Shown here: in pieces, positions 24,457 to 38,310 of the stretch
Layout of the letters: the number at the start of each line of letters is the position of its first letter
How positions within the stretch are numbered: position 1 is the first letter of the stretch
Origin: Liolophura sinensis
Taxonomy: Eukaryota; Mollusca; Polyplacophora; Chitonida; Chitonidae
Assembly (NCBI RefSeq): GCF_032854445.1
Contig: NC_088302.1
Span: forward strand, 43,686,645 to 43,750,644
Reading direction: 5' to 3'
DNA: 64,000 bases
Position numbers and translations under genes: made by a program
Notes under the pieces: model-generated
The model's input: the letters and a program-made list of their open reading frames with translations, nothing else
The model's database searches: none
What the model was told of the DNA's origin: nothing

Positions 24457-24723
24457 TACATGTACTGTACACTTCCAATGACGGCCCAACAATTATTAAC
24501 TACTGTGTTAGTCAAGAAACATATCCATGAGGTTCTAACAATTCTGTATCAACTTGTGCAAGCACTTGCTCATGGGGATATATTCTTAATGTATCTGAAC
24601 TGGTTTTCTGCACACAGCACAGAAAACCAGTTTTACACTAGATAACAGAATGATTTTTTTGCTTATTTCGCTGTTGTTGAATGTCACTCTCAGGAATTTT
24701 TCACTTACACAATGGTTATCCCG

Positions 24724-25040
24724 TTTTATGTGTGGAAGGAACCAGAGTGGTAAACCATCAACCATTGGTAAGTTACTGCTGAACCTTCACATGTGTTATA
24801 TATTTGCATCTGCTGTACCAGAGTTGTTGACAAGTGATCTATCCAGTTTTATGTGTTGAGGGAACAAGAGTGGTAAACCATCGACCTTTGGTAAGTTACT
24901 GATGAACCTTCACATGTGTTATATATGTGCATCTGCTGTACCAGAGTTGTTGACAAGTGATCTATCCAGTTTTATGAGTGGGGGGAACCAGAGTGGTAAA
25001 CCATTGGCCTTTGAGAAACTACTGACAAACCTTCGCATGC
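24724..25040. repeat. 123-bp tandem repeat, about 2.6 copies
   Basis: Copies begin TTTTATGTGTGGAAGGAACC at 24724, TTTTATGTGTTGAGGGAACA at 24847 and TTTTATGAGTGGGGGGAACC at 24970. Each continues AGAGTGGTAAACCAT, and the first two run through CACATGTGTTATATAT and ATCTGCTGTACCAGAG. The third is truncated. Confidence 0.93.
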
Positions 25041-27371
25041 CTGACATCCGAGATGTTGACAATGGTCAACTTCATGCGAGACCACACAAGTGAGCGCATT
25101 TGACCACTCACATGGATGTAGAAAATGTGATGTTAATTTGTCAGTTTGAAATCATTATTAAGATCTTTGCAGATGCAAACCTACAGCAGGACTTTAACAG
25201 CCAGGACATGATGTACATAGAAACACTTTTGAAAAATCTTACGTGCTGCTCAGAGATGCATCAACATCGAACATGTAGATACACAGGCTTAATATCAAAC
25301 AAAGCAGTATAATGATTTGACACAACACATAACTATACATTAAATTTAATACGCACACAAAAGAATATGAAGAATTTGCAAATGTGCAAAATTTTTACAT
25401 CGTGGATTGTTTCTGAGCTTGCATGTCCTGCGCCAATAAAACTGAACTACTTGGGAGTCTATGATAGCGAGAGCACACCTGAGTAAGTTTGTGTGGGCAG
25501 GTAAAACTGGGTTAGTGATCTCCGGATTGGTTCCAGATCTCGGCCAGTTCACTTATACCAGGGTATATACAAGCAAAGTATAAGAAATACCAGTAACACT
25601 ATCTAGTGGAAATCCGAAACCACCAGGCACTTGTTTGCTTTTCTACTAGATATCTCTTCACGGTTCAGTCACTTTTATAGCAGCACATGTACAAGAAGAA
25701 GCCTTTTCTAGGATGGACAGAAGAACACCAAGTTTGCTGTTTCTTAATCTGGTGATACATACGCATGCCTGGACATGTTCTACAGTTCACTTCCCATAAC
25801 TGTTTCAAGTGCAAATACTCTATGACAGCTGACCGAGTTTTCTACAAAGGTAGGACCTCAGGAGCTTACTTAACGGAAATGCACAAGTCGGAGAGGACGT
25901 AACCACAAAATCATATGAATTACACCATTTTTTTTTCAATTGGTGGCAGATGCAACAGAATAGTATACAGTTTATATAAAAGATCAAATTTTGTACTTAT
26001 AATTTAGTTATGGACACTGTGACCTGTTTGTATTATATACATGTAACCACATTTACCACCTTCAGCCTAAAGGGTAAAGTACATCCAGCGTTATTCAGTG
26101 CATGCAGTCATTCATGTACATCTTAAACAGGATATACATCAACAATACATCCTGCTTTCTTCATGAACTGTATCATTTTTTTGTCCTCAATTAGTAAAAC
26201 TGAGACGTGCCTTTTACTTTAAATGCAAAGGGAGTGTCTTATTCAGGATGTTGTCTATAACTATAGACCAGATGTAGATGCTGAACAAGGTGTTTACAAA
26301 ACACATATCCCATCCCCCTTTCTGTGTTGTAATGGGAAATATCAAGATACACAACCAGGTGTATACTGAGTGTAGCTCACACCTGCACACCTGCTCATTC
26401 AAACCTTAAGTCTAAAATAGCAAGGTGGGTATTGTATATATATAAAAAAAAAAAAAAAAACACCATCTGGAACCTAAGATCATTTTTAAGAACATAAGAC
26501 ATTCTCAAATTTTTTTCATTTATTTGATGATTCTTAAATTTAGCATGTTTATAAGTGGATGAAACAAGACAGAGCCTGCAGTGATAACCATGCATGTGCC
26601 CGATTGCCAGAAAAATTAGTGATCAAAAAATTGTATATGACACCTCTTTTTACGTCTTCAGAATGTATATCAAACAATGCTCATCAATATACGCCATAGC
26701 ATACCCCCCTCCCCCATCCCCCCCACCAAAAAGAGAATAAATATGTGTTTGTTTATTGACATAGACATGATGTGTGTTTGTGATAGTGAGTTAAGGATTG
26801 AGTTAGGTCTGGGGTATCGTGTCAGTGACATTGTCGTTGCCGCTGCGGCTGTTTGCCTAGATCAGCCCCCAGGTAATAACAGCTTTGGCTGTTTTCTGGC
26901 CAGGTGAGAAGAAAGCAGTGAGGAAGTGTCTGGCAGGCTGCCCTGTATCAGCGCCATCACATAGCTGACGTGGGGGTGGGATTACTGTCACACATCACAT
27001 GGCCGGCCGCATGGAGGAAGGCTGTTAAACTGACCCCACTGCGCAGCAGCCACACTGTTTGCCTGGATCCTGAGCCAGGATTTCTCAAACACTTCAAGTT
27101 TACCTGAAGCACTTCATGTGGGCTAAAACAATCAACTACATGTACAATCCACTCTCGTCTATAACCAAACTATACAGGAGGGATCTTTCCAGGAATGATG
27201 ACATGGCTTCCTTATAGGAAGGTTTAAACTAGTTTATATAAAGGACACTAACTTCCGTAAATCTTCACAAGATGCGTATGTCAACAGAAAAGCACTTAGC
27301 AAGCACGTACAATTCAGCAAAAAATTTCATCTCTCTATCCCCAAGTGCATTTGTATCTCAAACATGTCACA

Positions 27372-27390
27372 GGGGGGGGGGGGGGGGGGG
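27372..27390. repeat. Poly-G run
   Basis: About 19 consecutive G. Confidence 0.85.
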
Positions 27391-27871
27391 AGCTTCAACC
27401 ATAAGTCCCAAAGATAATCATGGTATTGCTATTTGGTTTCTTAGGGCCATTACTGATTCAATATTACTTTCAATAAGCACATAATGTACCTGCAGGCATA
27501 AACTGGAATTAGACTCTCTATAAACAGAAAATCCGTTTTAAAATGATCTGTATAAAAATGAATAATTCAGCAGCGTTTAAAGCTCAGAATCAGGTTTTTA
27601 GTAAATGCCATGCTACACATGGTGGGGCAGAAATTTAGAGCATATACACGTATAACTCGTCTCAAATGCCAGGTACATGAGACATTCTCAATGGCCTTTG
27701 TGAAAACGTGATATGCTTACATGTGTAAGTATCAGTATTGAAATTATATACACAACTATTTCAGGTAGAACCAGTCCTCTCGAATGCTCTCTATTTATAC
27801 CATGCAATATACAGCAGCCCCTGAGGTATAAACTGACATGATGTTACCTTCCCATGTACACAAATACACAC

Positions 27872-27934
27872 CTTTGTCCACTGACCGGGGGTTTACACTG
27901 ATGCTAAATTCATCATCCATTTCAACAAAGTCAT
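27872..27934 (-). CDS. Eip74EF: E74 acidic micro-exon
   Basis: A 63-nt exon, acceptor CCCTATAAATGCAG|AT and donor ACAAAG|GTGTGT. 2 + 20 codons + 1, phase 1 to phase 1. The translation is (D)DFVEMDDEFSISVNPRSVDK. The acidic EMDDEFSISV core resembles in position and character the acidic DDDDDITLTVE stretch that precedes AAEALL in ELF1. The split Asp (G + AT) is formed equally by either upstream exon (41986 or 37880), and the outgoing G makes Val with the next exon. No motif alone identifies it; the phase closure and composition do. It may be constitutive or cassette. Confidence 0.72.
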
Positions 27935-28255
27935 CTGCATTTATAGGGAACTCTAAGCTCTCTTTGTATCATCTTTTTACCCAGATACTTTTAACATACC
28001 ATGCAGTTTAAGGCAGTTAAGAAATTGAAACGGAGTATTTGTACAGGTACATGCATAGATTGAGCTGTCAATGATTCTAGAGCTAAACACGACCTCAGGC
28101 CAGATTAAATGTTACACAGCTTTTCTGGGGGTTCTAGACAAAGTCAGTCTGTATCTACAGATTACATGTATGACCTGTAATACTACATGTACATGTGGCA
28201 TAAATACCTCAAATAACCTCACCTCAAACATTTTCCATTTTCACAATTGCAGTCA

Positions 28256-28400
28256 GTTATTTATTTATTTATTTGTTTGGTGTTTTATGCCATACTCAAA
28301 CACATTTCCCTCATATGACAGCGACCACCATTACGATGGGAGGAAACCTAACAGAGTTCAGTGGGATCTACCAGTTTACATATGGATGGGGGAAGTGACC
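28256..28400 (-). mobile_element. SINE-A, partial copy
   Basis: TTATTTATTTATTTGTTTGG then TGTTTTATGCCATACTCAAA and ACGATGGGAGGAAACC. Interior diverged, head lost. The 141-codon plus-strand frame over it is not a gene. Confidence 0.6.
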
Positions 28401-31400
28401 AGGAAAATCCACAAACATTTGGCTATTATTAACATTTTGATTTTAATACCTTACATGTATTGGTGGAACAACAGTGTTCTTAATGCTAAGGGTTGAAATG
28501 AAGAAATTTAGAGGTTGGTCATTCTTACATTAGGCTCCCAAATGTCTAAACCTTGACGGAGAAACCACCATTTACATAAACACGTCATTGGAAGTGGCCC
28601 AGTTCTATGGTTTATTTTACTTACAGTTCTATACTGAAATCAAGAATTTCTAACTGGGTAATGTACCTTTACGAACCTTCACAATCATAGTTGTAACTGT
28701 GCCAGCTAGAGCTGGATTTGAGCACACAACCTCATTAGTCTAGGAAGGACTGGATGGAGAAAGAAAAGATTTGGCACAATGAGCCACAGATAACCCCAAA
28801 GCTCTATCATACAGAGATTCTTACTCTACAGTTCATGTACATGTATGGGGAAATATTTTTAAAAAATCTAATAAACTCAATATTATGAGTTTCAAAACAG
28901 AAATAATCAATATCTTGAAATAAAATAACTGTGTTTTTGTCCCCCAATGAGCAGGTGCATTTGGCATTTGATAATGGTACATGTAAGCTACATCTTTCAA
29001 TAAATAGATGTACCCTAAATCCTTGTACAGTGTACTGCAAGAACTGGCGTATTATACGAGTAGTATCTGATCTGGATATGTCATTTTATAATTTCTGTGG
29101 AGTTCAAATATGCCCCAACATGACCAATAAATCTATGAATTATATTTTCAAACTGCATCTGAAATTTTAGTTTAGAGGTTGAATTTGCTGAGGATTTTGG
29201 GTAGTTAAAAAAGACACTGAAAATAGCTATCAGACCTTTGAGGTGATTAGTATATCTGTAAGAAGGGTGGTAAAATGTAATTTGTCCATGGGGTCATTAT
29301 AACTGTGACTTCTATGAATCCCTTAATACAGTGATGATGGCCATAAGATGGCATTACATGTATTATTCCAGAATGCTACGGCCAAAACAACGATGAAATT
29401 CCTTACAGCAAAAACAAAGGCCAGTCAATAGCTAGTCAGAACAAAACATGTACATGTAGGTACAGAAAACAATGCAATATACCATTTGTACTGGCTTTGT
29501 TGATCAGTATACACAAGGGAATGGCTGGCAGCTGAGGTAGCCATGTTGGCCAACCATTCTCTACAAACGACTATTCTGGAGCAAGATTATTGCCATATGG
29601 GAAGAACACGAAGGAGGAGAATATATCAAGAATTGGTGCCCTTGTTACCTGACCACCTCAATTGTTCTACTGATTAACCATTGTTCTTAAGGCGTAAAAC
29701 AAGTTTTTGTTAGCAAAACACAATATTATATGTAAATATCACAAAGGTGAGTATAAAAGTCAGTTCCAGATTGATGTTTATCTCCTTGAGAGAATATAAT
29801 ACAACCATTTGAATATACTCTCCATTAAACCTTGTAATAAATAGGTACAGTTACCATCAGCAGTAATCTCATTCTTTCATTTTGAAAATGTTTGATTACA
29901 TTTATCTAACAGTCACAGCTGGCCTCAGTTCCCTTCCACCATGATCTTGGCCCCTATGGTGTAAGTGAAATAGTTCTCAGTACAGTGCAGAACACTAATC
30001 ATATAAACGAAATAAAAATAAACAAACAAAAGACAGCTACAAAGTACTGCTTGTGCCAACACTGAGAAGAAAGCCCTTGTAGCCACTGCTTCAGGCACAT
30101 TCTCCTTACAGAAATAAAAAATTTAAGACAATAATCATCAGATATACATTTTCATGTTCACAATAAAACTATTTCCATCTAGAAGTTGTATCTAAGGAAT
30201 CTATTCTTGAATAAATTCAGCCCTTTTGATAAATGGCTACATGTAAGGACAGTTCTAGTTTTTTTGCCATTGTAGAGAAAAAAATGCATAGTGACATGTA
30301 ATTTTGCTAAAATTGGTATGGAAACTGCAGTACATCCAGTTAGGTCCCGTTATTTACAATGTACCCTGTAGATCTGAGCAGGGAGAAAGCCAGGATGGCA
30401 CGCTTGGGGAAGCTTCCTCTGGCCCCCCACACCACTAAGCTTCCTCTTGACATTTACTGTCACACAGCAAACCCACTCACTCACAGGAAAGGCTAATTGT
30501 TCACAATTTCAGAAATTGCTCTTCCTGTTGTGTTTTTTGTTTGTGGAGAAAGAGAAGGGCACAGGCCTACTGTGCTGATATTCATAAAGCTGATAATGTG
30601 TTGTGCATGTCTGTGTTTATACACGGACATGTTTTCCATGCCACTGGGGACATATTTGATGCAAGTTTTGTCATGCATGCATCATGAATTTTGTACATTT
30701 CTATCATCAGAGATGGGCCAACTAATGACTCAGATTCCAAGAAAGCAATGTATCCAAACTATATCATTTAGGGTTGAAACTCAAATAAATGTACCCCAGA
30801 ATGCTAAATACACATCTGTAAACACAAATGCTTTTATCTATGTACAATGAGTTGTAGGCCACATGACAAGCTTAAAGGAGAAGAAAACTTAACACAATGA
30901 CATTATAGCCTGAAAAGAGCACATTTTTTTTCTATCTGGTGGTGCCTGCTGCATAATTTTGCGATTTTTCCTCGCCATACACGTGAAGTTTGAAAACGAA
31001 AAAGCTGGGATAAATCAATGAGTTCATCTTTAACACCCTGTAATTTATGCTGGAGGTGTGTTGCCTATCAGCCAATGAATGTTGTTAAAACTGCCGGCTT
31101 GTTCGTATAAACTTGGAACTTACGTCCAACATTCCGGTTCCCCGGTTGTCAAATGGAAAACAAACTGTACTGTTCGCTATCTTCTGGGAGAAAGAGTTCT
31201 ACCAGAAATGTACAAACTGTACATCGGCAGTTTCCGATGGCTATTCTCCTCCTAACACAAAAGACTTCAGGACTAGTTCTTAGGGAAAATGGAGTCCCCC
31301 ACAGGCGACTATGGCGCAGACTTTATTTATAATTTATTAACTTGAGGTACTTGAGAATATTTTTTTATGGCATGCGAGGCAATACATACTCTTTTTAATG

Positions 31401-34400
31401 ATATTTGTGTGATATTTAAATATTCATCTCCTTCAACTTGAACTATGAAAATGGCATAAAACTAGTATACAGCAAAGTCAACACAAATAGAAAACTTTGC
31501 CTGTAATATGCAAACTATATTTTTCCATTCCATTTATCCACCTATAATGGACAGACTACAAGTACAGAGCAAAAATCATTACAAGAGTAGGTCCAGGCAC
31601 TGAAAAGTATTTATACTGAACAGGGCATTAAGTTTAGCTATATTTCTAATATATATAGTTATATATCCTTTCCTTTAATGTTGGATGATGTCTAGATACA
31701 TTAAACCTGTGAACTATATACATGTATAATTATAGGATTTTAAATGAAGTTATTTGAATATCTCTACCTGTCATACCCATCCTCAAAAACACAGTGTTGG
31801 TGAAGTCAGGTGGACAGGTAGAAAGCACTTTAAGAAAAAAAAAAAACCCTTGGCACTAGTGTTGAGATTTTATCATACTGTCATGACTGCACAGTACAGA
31901 TTATCATTTGCCATATATATGTTGCAAAAGGGAAGTGGTAAATCCCCTTCCTACATGTATCAAGAAGGGCCAAATCTGTGAACTCATGCAATTATCAGTG
32001 CACGTGTCCTCATAAAAAGAACATTTGCACTGCAAGGTCACAGAAAAAAAAAGGTTGTGTTCTACTGTCATTTGGGCCCTCTGTGTAGCTCGTCCTTAAG
32101 TCTCCTTTTAAAATAAATGATTTTAGTACATCCCTTGCCTAACATCTAGACTGTTATGTTGGCAAATTTGGTGTTTGCCATGTTTAGCAGTTAAAGCTTT
32201 ATGGACACCAATGTCCACAACAAGGTTCTTGTACTTCATAAAGAGTACTCCTTAAAAACATGTGGTGTGATCTTAAAATTAAAGTGATACCTTAGTTTGA
32301 GGACAAAGTATGTGAAAATATATAAATGGTATGAATGAACCCCTATGAAAAAGAACTAGCACCATCATTGCATGTTTCAAAAGAATTTACGATGAATAAC
32401 ACTATTTAACCGTTACATATATGAGCAGTCTTCAAAAACAAAATCTATTATATTAAGCTAGTTTACGTAAAATCTTCATGTAACATGATAATATTCTGTG
32501 TGTGATGTAGAATAGGAAGACGTGACATTGAGTCAGGCAACTTTGCTGGACACTGAAAACACAGCATCCTTTTGGCCGATATGTCAGAAATTACTCCAGC
32601 CAAAAATGGAAATGACAGAAAACTTTTACTCCATGTGATTCTATGTTAATTTGGCGATTTTAATGCAGTGAAATTTTTTTTTAGCAAAACATCTCTGATC
32701 CTTATCATTTGACCTTGCTTTTCATAGGATGCAGAGAGTCTGACACTTGTCAAGCTCTTTAAAGCACATTTGCACATGCGTCAGCAATAAACATCTTCTA
32801 GGAACATAAACAACACGCAGACATAAAATGTCGCGAGTGAAATTCCTTCTGGTTCTTCATCAATAGCCAAGATGACGTACAACAATTTCATTCCTTACTG
32901 GGTGTTGACCGTTTCTAAAACTGTTCAAGGATCAAAACTGTAGCATTCCTATCTACCAGACCCAAGCAACTAACGATCAAAGCCTACAAGTTCTGTGATG
33001 ATTACATGCCCCCAAGGCCAAATCACCTTAGGCTATACATGGCTTTATTACATTAACAATAAACACGGTTGAAAAGCTAATACCTTCAACAGATGGTGGC
33101 TAGACGCCAGGGCTAAATATAAAACCAAATTTAACACGAGTAACACTGACCATGCAACTACATGTACTTGCTTAAGATCTTTTAGAGCTGCCTTATTAAA
33201 AACACAGGAGAAAAAGTTGTCTTGCCCAGGTTGAAAGCTGCACGTTTTCCTTCATTTCCTGGTCATGACTTACCAGCTGGGTAAAAAGTTCGCCATCACA
33301 ACAGCCGGATGAACAATGGTGGACTGTCCTCCATTGTCTAATGGCCATTGTCTTCAAGACGCATACTTCTGTAATTAATATTAAGCCTGAGCACGGAAGC
33401 TGAAAAAAGGCACCTTTCTAAAATCAGAACATCTAAAAGGAATTTGTAGCTATTGCTAGGTGTAACTATAATACCACCTTTGTGACTGCATGACAATGTC
33501 TTCATCATTATCTCATGCTGCGCTTAATCTCCTCTAGGTAAACCCTCCCTTAGTAATGATTCACGGAAAATGTGTTACACAACCTGGACTTTCACCACAG
33601 GTAGGGTCAGTCATATCAAAATGTCCAGGTGATGAGACTCTAGACTATACTGGTGCTACATGTACTACTAGTTTCATGCAATAGCTGTGCAATTTTCGAT
33701 CTTTGTGCTTCATGGATATGTACATACATGTGGATCCAAACTTTTAAGTTTTGGAGTTGTATTTGATAACACTACATGGAAATACTTACCTGCTAACTAC
33801 TACATGCAGGTTACCTGATGAAAAGTAAAATATGGATGTGTACACATTCATGTATTAATTTGATGTATTATTTGCGTCTCTCAGTACAGTGTTGATGGGA
33901 GACTCAAGGACGACCTACACAAACGGTCCAAATGACAGTAGAATGCAACATTTTCGTATGTGACTTTGCAGTGCATGTGAACTTCATACATGTTTTACGA
34001 GCATATGTGCACTGATAATTTTTATGTAATAAAGGAAAGAACAAATGAGTTCACAGCTTTGGACCGTCTTGATAGAGGCGGAAAGAGTTTTACTAGATCT
34101 CTATTACATGTACAGTCCACGACCCTTTTCCAAAAAGTAATGCTAGGCTAGTAAAGTTGACTATACATGTAACTGGAATGACAACTAAAGGCTCACTGGT
34201 ACATGTCTGCCTTCATGATCATGACCTGAACTGAAGCAACCAGGTGGGTCAGAGAGTAATTAATACCATTGTGGATTATAAATGTTTGGACAGTTCATGC
34301 AAATTTAAAAAGACACTTACAACGTGAGACAAAGTTTTAAGTAATGGTATTTATTGGTGGAATTGCCTTGTTATTTTGATTGAAATCTGAATCTAAGCCA

Positions 34401-36118
34401 CTCTGTAAGACAGGTCTGAAGTTGGGGGTCACATGACCACCCTTTCGTGTCTAAAACAAAATACCCATCCATTGTTAAGGCATTGGGGAAAAGGTCACTT
34501 TTTGCCACGTCACTTTTGTGGCCTCTAGCTTCCGATGTCTTACAGAATACTAGTTTACTTTCTGAAACAAAAATTCAAGGGGACATAACCCAAGCCACTG
34601 ACAGGGAACAGTTTCAGTTTACTTGAGAGTTACTCCCCTTGAACTGGATATAAACGGGAACACACACACACATATATATATATATACACATATACATATA
34701 TTTATTAACTAGTGTGAAATCCTTCTTTAGCCCCTACTTACTTTACATTCTGTTATAGTGATGTCTATTTATTTCAGAGATAAAGTTTTCCAGATAGGGC
34801 ACAGACTCATTTATTTCAATACATGTTTCTCTGATAGCTAAAATTCACTTTTTGATATCTCAAAACATTCCGTCCTGCACATACCACGAAAAAAAAATCA
34901 GATGTGTAAAAATGATTTATAGATACATGCATTGTATATCAAAATTCAGCACATCTGAAACAAACAATAATTAGACAAATGTGGAATTCTTTTTTGTGAT
35001 ATCCGCCTCTTATGAAAAAAGGTTCTCCCTAAATTTATAACTAGGTGAAATGGTTTTCTAGGACAGTATGCATACATGGACTACTTCTACTTCCACTTTA
35101 ATGTAAAAGAATGATAACTGCAATTTCTATAAACCGCATAAATTCTAATACATGTTGCTCTTTAACAAATATGTTGATTACAATAGTTTTTCAAGACTGT
35201 TCAAAATAATTTCAGGTTTCTGAAAAAGATTTAACGACAGCTGAAATACATCATCCATATATCCATGAAAGCTTGCCATTTATTTTCAGTCAAAAACATC
35301 TGGGAATGTATTTGACATACCTGAAAAGACAAGATATCTTTAAGGGACTTCCTAACAAACGAAATTCAGAATTTTTCAGTTGGTTCACTTAAATAAACAA
35401 AAAATATGAGCTGCATTTGCCTCGTAAATGTTTAAATACCCTGGGAACATATTTTCCAAAAAATGAACCTAAAGAACTAAAACGGGAATCTGTCGCAAAT
35501 CTAAACTGTCAGCATGATGAGATAACATGCCAATGAGGCAGCACAAAGATTCCCACAATGCGCTGGTTACTCAGGAATTGCATATAAAACCATACGACAG
35601 AGTCAAAGTAAATTATAAATCTACTAAATCAAATACGATCTTCATTTCTACTGATCGCGTATTATAAAGTACTCATAGTTCCCAATGATCTGTACAAAAA
35701 CCGTGATCGACACTACAAGGGGAGGAAACCAAGGCAAAAAAGTCAATCTCTGCCATGTTTCTAATATAATGACCTGAGTGTGTCAATAGTCAACAGGAAA
35801 ACACTGCGTAAAACTGAACATTTGATTGTCCACTTAAAGTTGGACACATGTCAGTAGACATCTAGAAGTGTTAACTTTATGTACAACTATTAAAATGGAA
35901 TTAACACATTGAAGAAACAGAGGAATTAATAATACCAAAAAAATAAAGCGTGAATGAAATTTGGAATTATTAATATGGGGAAACAAGATGACCATGGTAA
36001 ATGTCTGAGTCACTGCAGGTTGATCCTACTCAAGAATCTTAAAGCTAGAAATGTGTTGAGAGTTGTCTCCCTTGTCTAACAATGCATAAAACATGAAAGT
36101 TATGGAACAAACAATGGA

Positions 36119-36183
36119 AGTAGGCATTATGGTGGGAGTAAACCTGAAGGAAACCCACGACCATCCGCATGTTGCTTTTGGGT
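36119..36183 (-). repeat. SINE-A fragment
   Basis: GGCATTATGGTGGGAGTAAA and GAAACCCACGACCATCCGCA, the central block of SINE-A only. Confidence 0.55.
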
Positions 36184-36897
36184 ACTAAACCCACATTTGA
36201 CTGAGACACTGCTCATTAGAAACAATAAAGTCAGGTTCAGCAGTCCACACCTACAAATATAAATCTGCATCTTGCTCACCATCAAATATTAGGTCCATTT
36301 AAGAAGACCCCAAACTGGTTGCAAGAGAAACCATTTTAAATTAACTGTAGAGCATGGCTATATCTGACCAAACAGCATTAACATCCCAACTTCACTGTTA
36401 GTACAGGACATTGACTGTACAAAGTATGTACTAGCTAGATCACTATCCTTAGTGACTACAGGCAAACACGTACTTCAATCCTTTTGTATATAAATTTATT
36501 GATTTAAAGGACATTCTTATGAAAGAAAGAAGAATACATACAACGTAAAGTTTATACAAGCGATTAGTCTCAGATTTTGTATGAAGCAATTAACCATATC
36601 CCCTGGTGAGGAAATTCAACTGAAATATTCTAAAACATATGTAGCAAGAAGATTAGGCTGCTGGTGAAAGTGAAAAAAACTGACCACTATTTAGCCCGTA
36701 ATTATGAGAATTGACTGTCCCACAGCATTAAAGCAAGGACAAATAATTCAATTATTGTTTCATTCTTGCATTTCTGTGGAGGGTGGGGGACTGGTGTTAA
36801 GAACTGCAATATAAGAATTTTTCACTGGTTCACACAGAAAAAAAATCTAAATATGCTTAATGTATGAAAACAAAAAAAATAAAATGCTTAACTAAAA

Positions 36898-37108
36898 AAA
36901 TATTTCTTCGACCTTTTCACATACAAAAGAACAACTTTCAGTGCAATTTATGCACATTTTAAATTTGATTTTGGAGACAATGGCTGAATTGGCCAATTTC
37001 AAGACTTCACAACAAAATAATATTACCAGTGTGCACAGAACAATTCATTCATAATATGCTTGAATATATACCTTGGAAACATGCGATAAGGTTGAAGTAA
37101 TACCATAA
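36898..37108. mobile_element. Small TIR element, family A
   Basis: TATTTCTTCGACCTTTTCAC at the left, and ATAAGGTTGAAGTAATACCA at the right, its approximate inverted copy. The interior has GAACAACTTTCAGTGCAATT, TTTGATTTTGGAGACAA and ATATGCTTGAAT, shared with 39141-39352 and 46642-46862. No ORF. Confidence 0.7.
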
Positions 37109-37739
37109 TATAAACAAATAATGTAGCACGCATTACTGTATTTTTACACATCATCAATCACCGTGCACAGTTATCCGTTTTGTAAATTGAAGGCTTCAAA
37201 TACCGAGTAAAAGTTTGGAAAATAATGTTGGGAGCATACTTGATAACACAACACCCCAAAAACGGTGAAGAAGCAGTTATTATAAAGATCAAAGACTGCA
37301 TCATAATGTCTGCTATGGAGATTGTGGACGCCTCCTCCCCACTAAACAACAAACGGAATGTGCTTTCACTGTATTTTAACATTTCACACCTTCACAACAA
37401 AATGTGCTAATAAATATGTTTATGTTTTTCCTGAATGAGCACTTTGTGATGACCCATTATGACTGACAGTGAGTGACATTGACAAAGGCGGAAATGCCTT
37501 TCGACTTTTCGTAGGCTCTGCCATCTAACTCACCGCCAGTTTTAATGAACATTTACTTATGTCATCGAGCTGTCAAACACAATAGTGATACAAATGACAA
37601 AATTTGCTTTATTATAAGTAGCTATTAATTCGCAGCAGTCATCAAAATCCATTCGTATAATTACAAGTTTATATCAGTTCGTTCCTAGTGCAGACGATGG
37701 TTCAATAATAACAGGAAGTGAGTCGAAAACCAGCATGTA

Positions 37740-38310
37740 TTGTCACTTCCTGGTATTGAGTACTCAGGAGCGAGCGCTTATCTGCAGCTGGCAATCCTTG
37801 ATATTTTTCCGATGTGTTAGGAAAAGAACTACAGACCTTAGTTGCGACCGAAACCCTATCCTAAATTGCTTGCATTTACCTGCCTGAAGCAGAACATCGA
37901 GATTATTCTGCCGCTTCATCTTCGCCTTCTCGGCCATATTGGGCATCTCCCGTAACCATGCGCACGAATACTACCCTGGTGAGAAAGCCGGAAGCGATAG
38001 ACACAGAAAATCTAGTACGCTGAACTATCTCGGTTACACGACAGAAGTAGGTCACCATTGATAAACCGTTCACTCCATGTTCGCTCAAAAGTATTAAATT
38101 CTGACAAGAAGACTTGCTTTATTGAGAACTTCTGCGTATTGTTACTGTGCAGTGCGAAATCACCTAGGTTAAGTGGTACAGGGTCGATGCGGAAGCGCTT
38201 GGAATGTTTACCACATGTGAGGATTCCCCTGGCACGTTGCCAACACAGCGGGCGCTGTCAGTACTTGCACGTTTCACTGGATTTATAGGGCACGACTGTG
38301 TAACGGGTTA
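37740..38310 (-). promoter_or_regulatory. CpG-rich promoter-like patch of the short E74 form
   Basis: CpG dinucleotides are dense here (for example GCGGGCGCTG, CTTCGCCTTCTCGGCC, GATGCGGAAGCGC) against CpG-poor flanks, and the patch surrounds the first exon at 37946-37880. It contains an ETS-type site CCGGAAG at 37988-37994, with further AGGAAGTG-type sites nearby at 37712-37720 and, inverted, at 37744-37753. No TATA box is evident. Promoter status is inferred from CpG density and position. Confidence 0.6.
37880..37946 (-). CDS. Eip74EF: E74 alternative first coding exon (short form)
   Basis: ATG at 37946-37944, 22 codons plus one base, donor CAGGCAG|GTAAAT. The peptide is MPNMAEKAKMKRQNNLDVLL then QA. 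An in-frame TAG lies 10 codons upstream, so the start is inside this exon; ATG at 37937 is a second choice. The outgoing phase 1 matches both the micro-exon (giving Asp) and the 20.6-kb exon (giving Val). With the common exons it would give about 413 residues. The short basic KAKMKRQ segment recalls the basic end of the long-form exon (RRKQKLKKKRQ). It lies in a CpG-rich patch, as expected for a true 5' end. This is analogous to E74B, by inference. Confidence 0.72.

Larger units (their letters stand above)
20901..27871 (-). other. E74 intron (about 7 kb)
   Basis: Besides the repeats listed, an unrecognised 103-codon plus-strand frame lies at 22786-23097, and a G-run is at 27372-27390. No further E74 exon was found, but a small phase-1 exon could be hidden here. 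Confidence 0.55.
27935..37879 (-). other. E74 intron between the 37.9-kb first exon and the micro-exon (9.9 kb)
   Basis: Long AT-rich sequence without coding signals. From 29.2 to 36.1 kb I see almost nothing recognisable except a short AC/AT run near 34666-34700. At 30.87-31.3 kb there is a less AT-rich stretch beginning GGAGAAGAAAACTTAA that may be an unclassified repeat. A SINE-A scrap lies at 36119-36183. Confidence 0.55.

Noticed and set aside
28071-28496. 141-codon plus-strand frame
   Set aside because: Its centre is an antisense SINE-A fragment; no motif or splice support.
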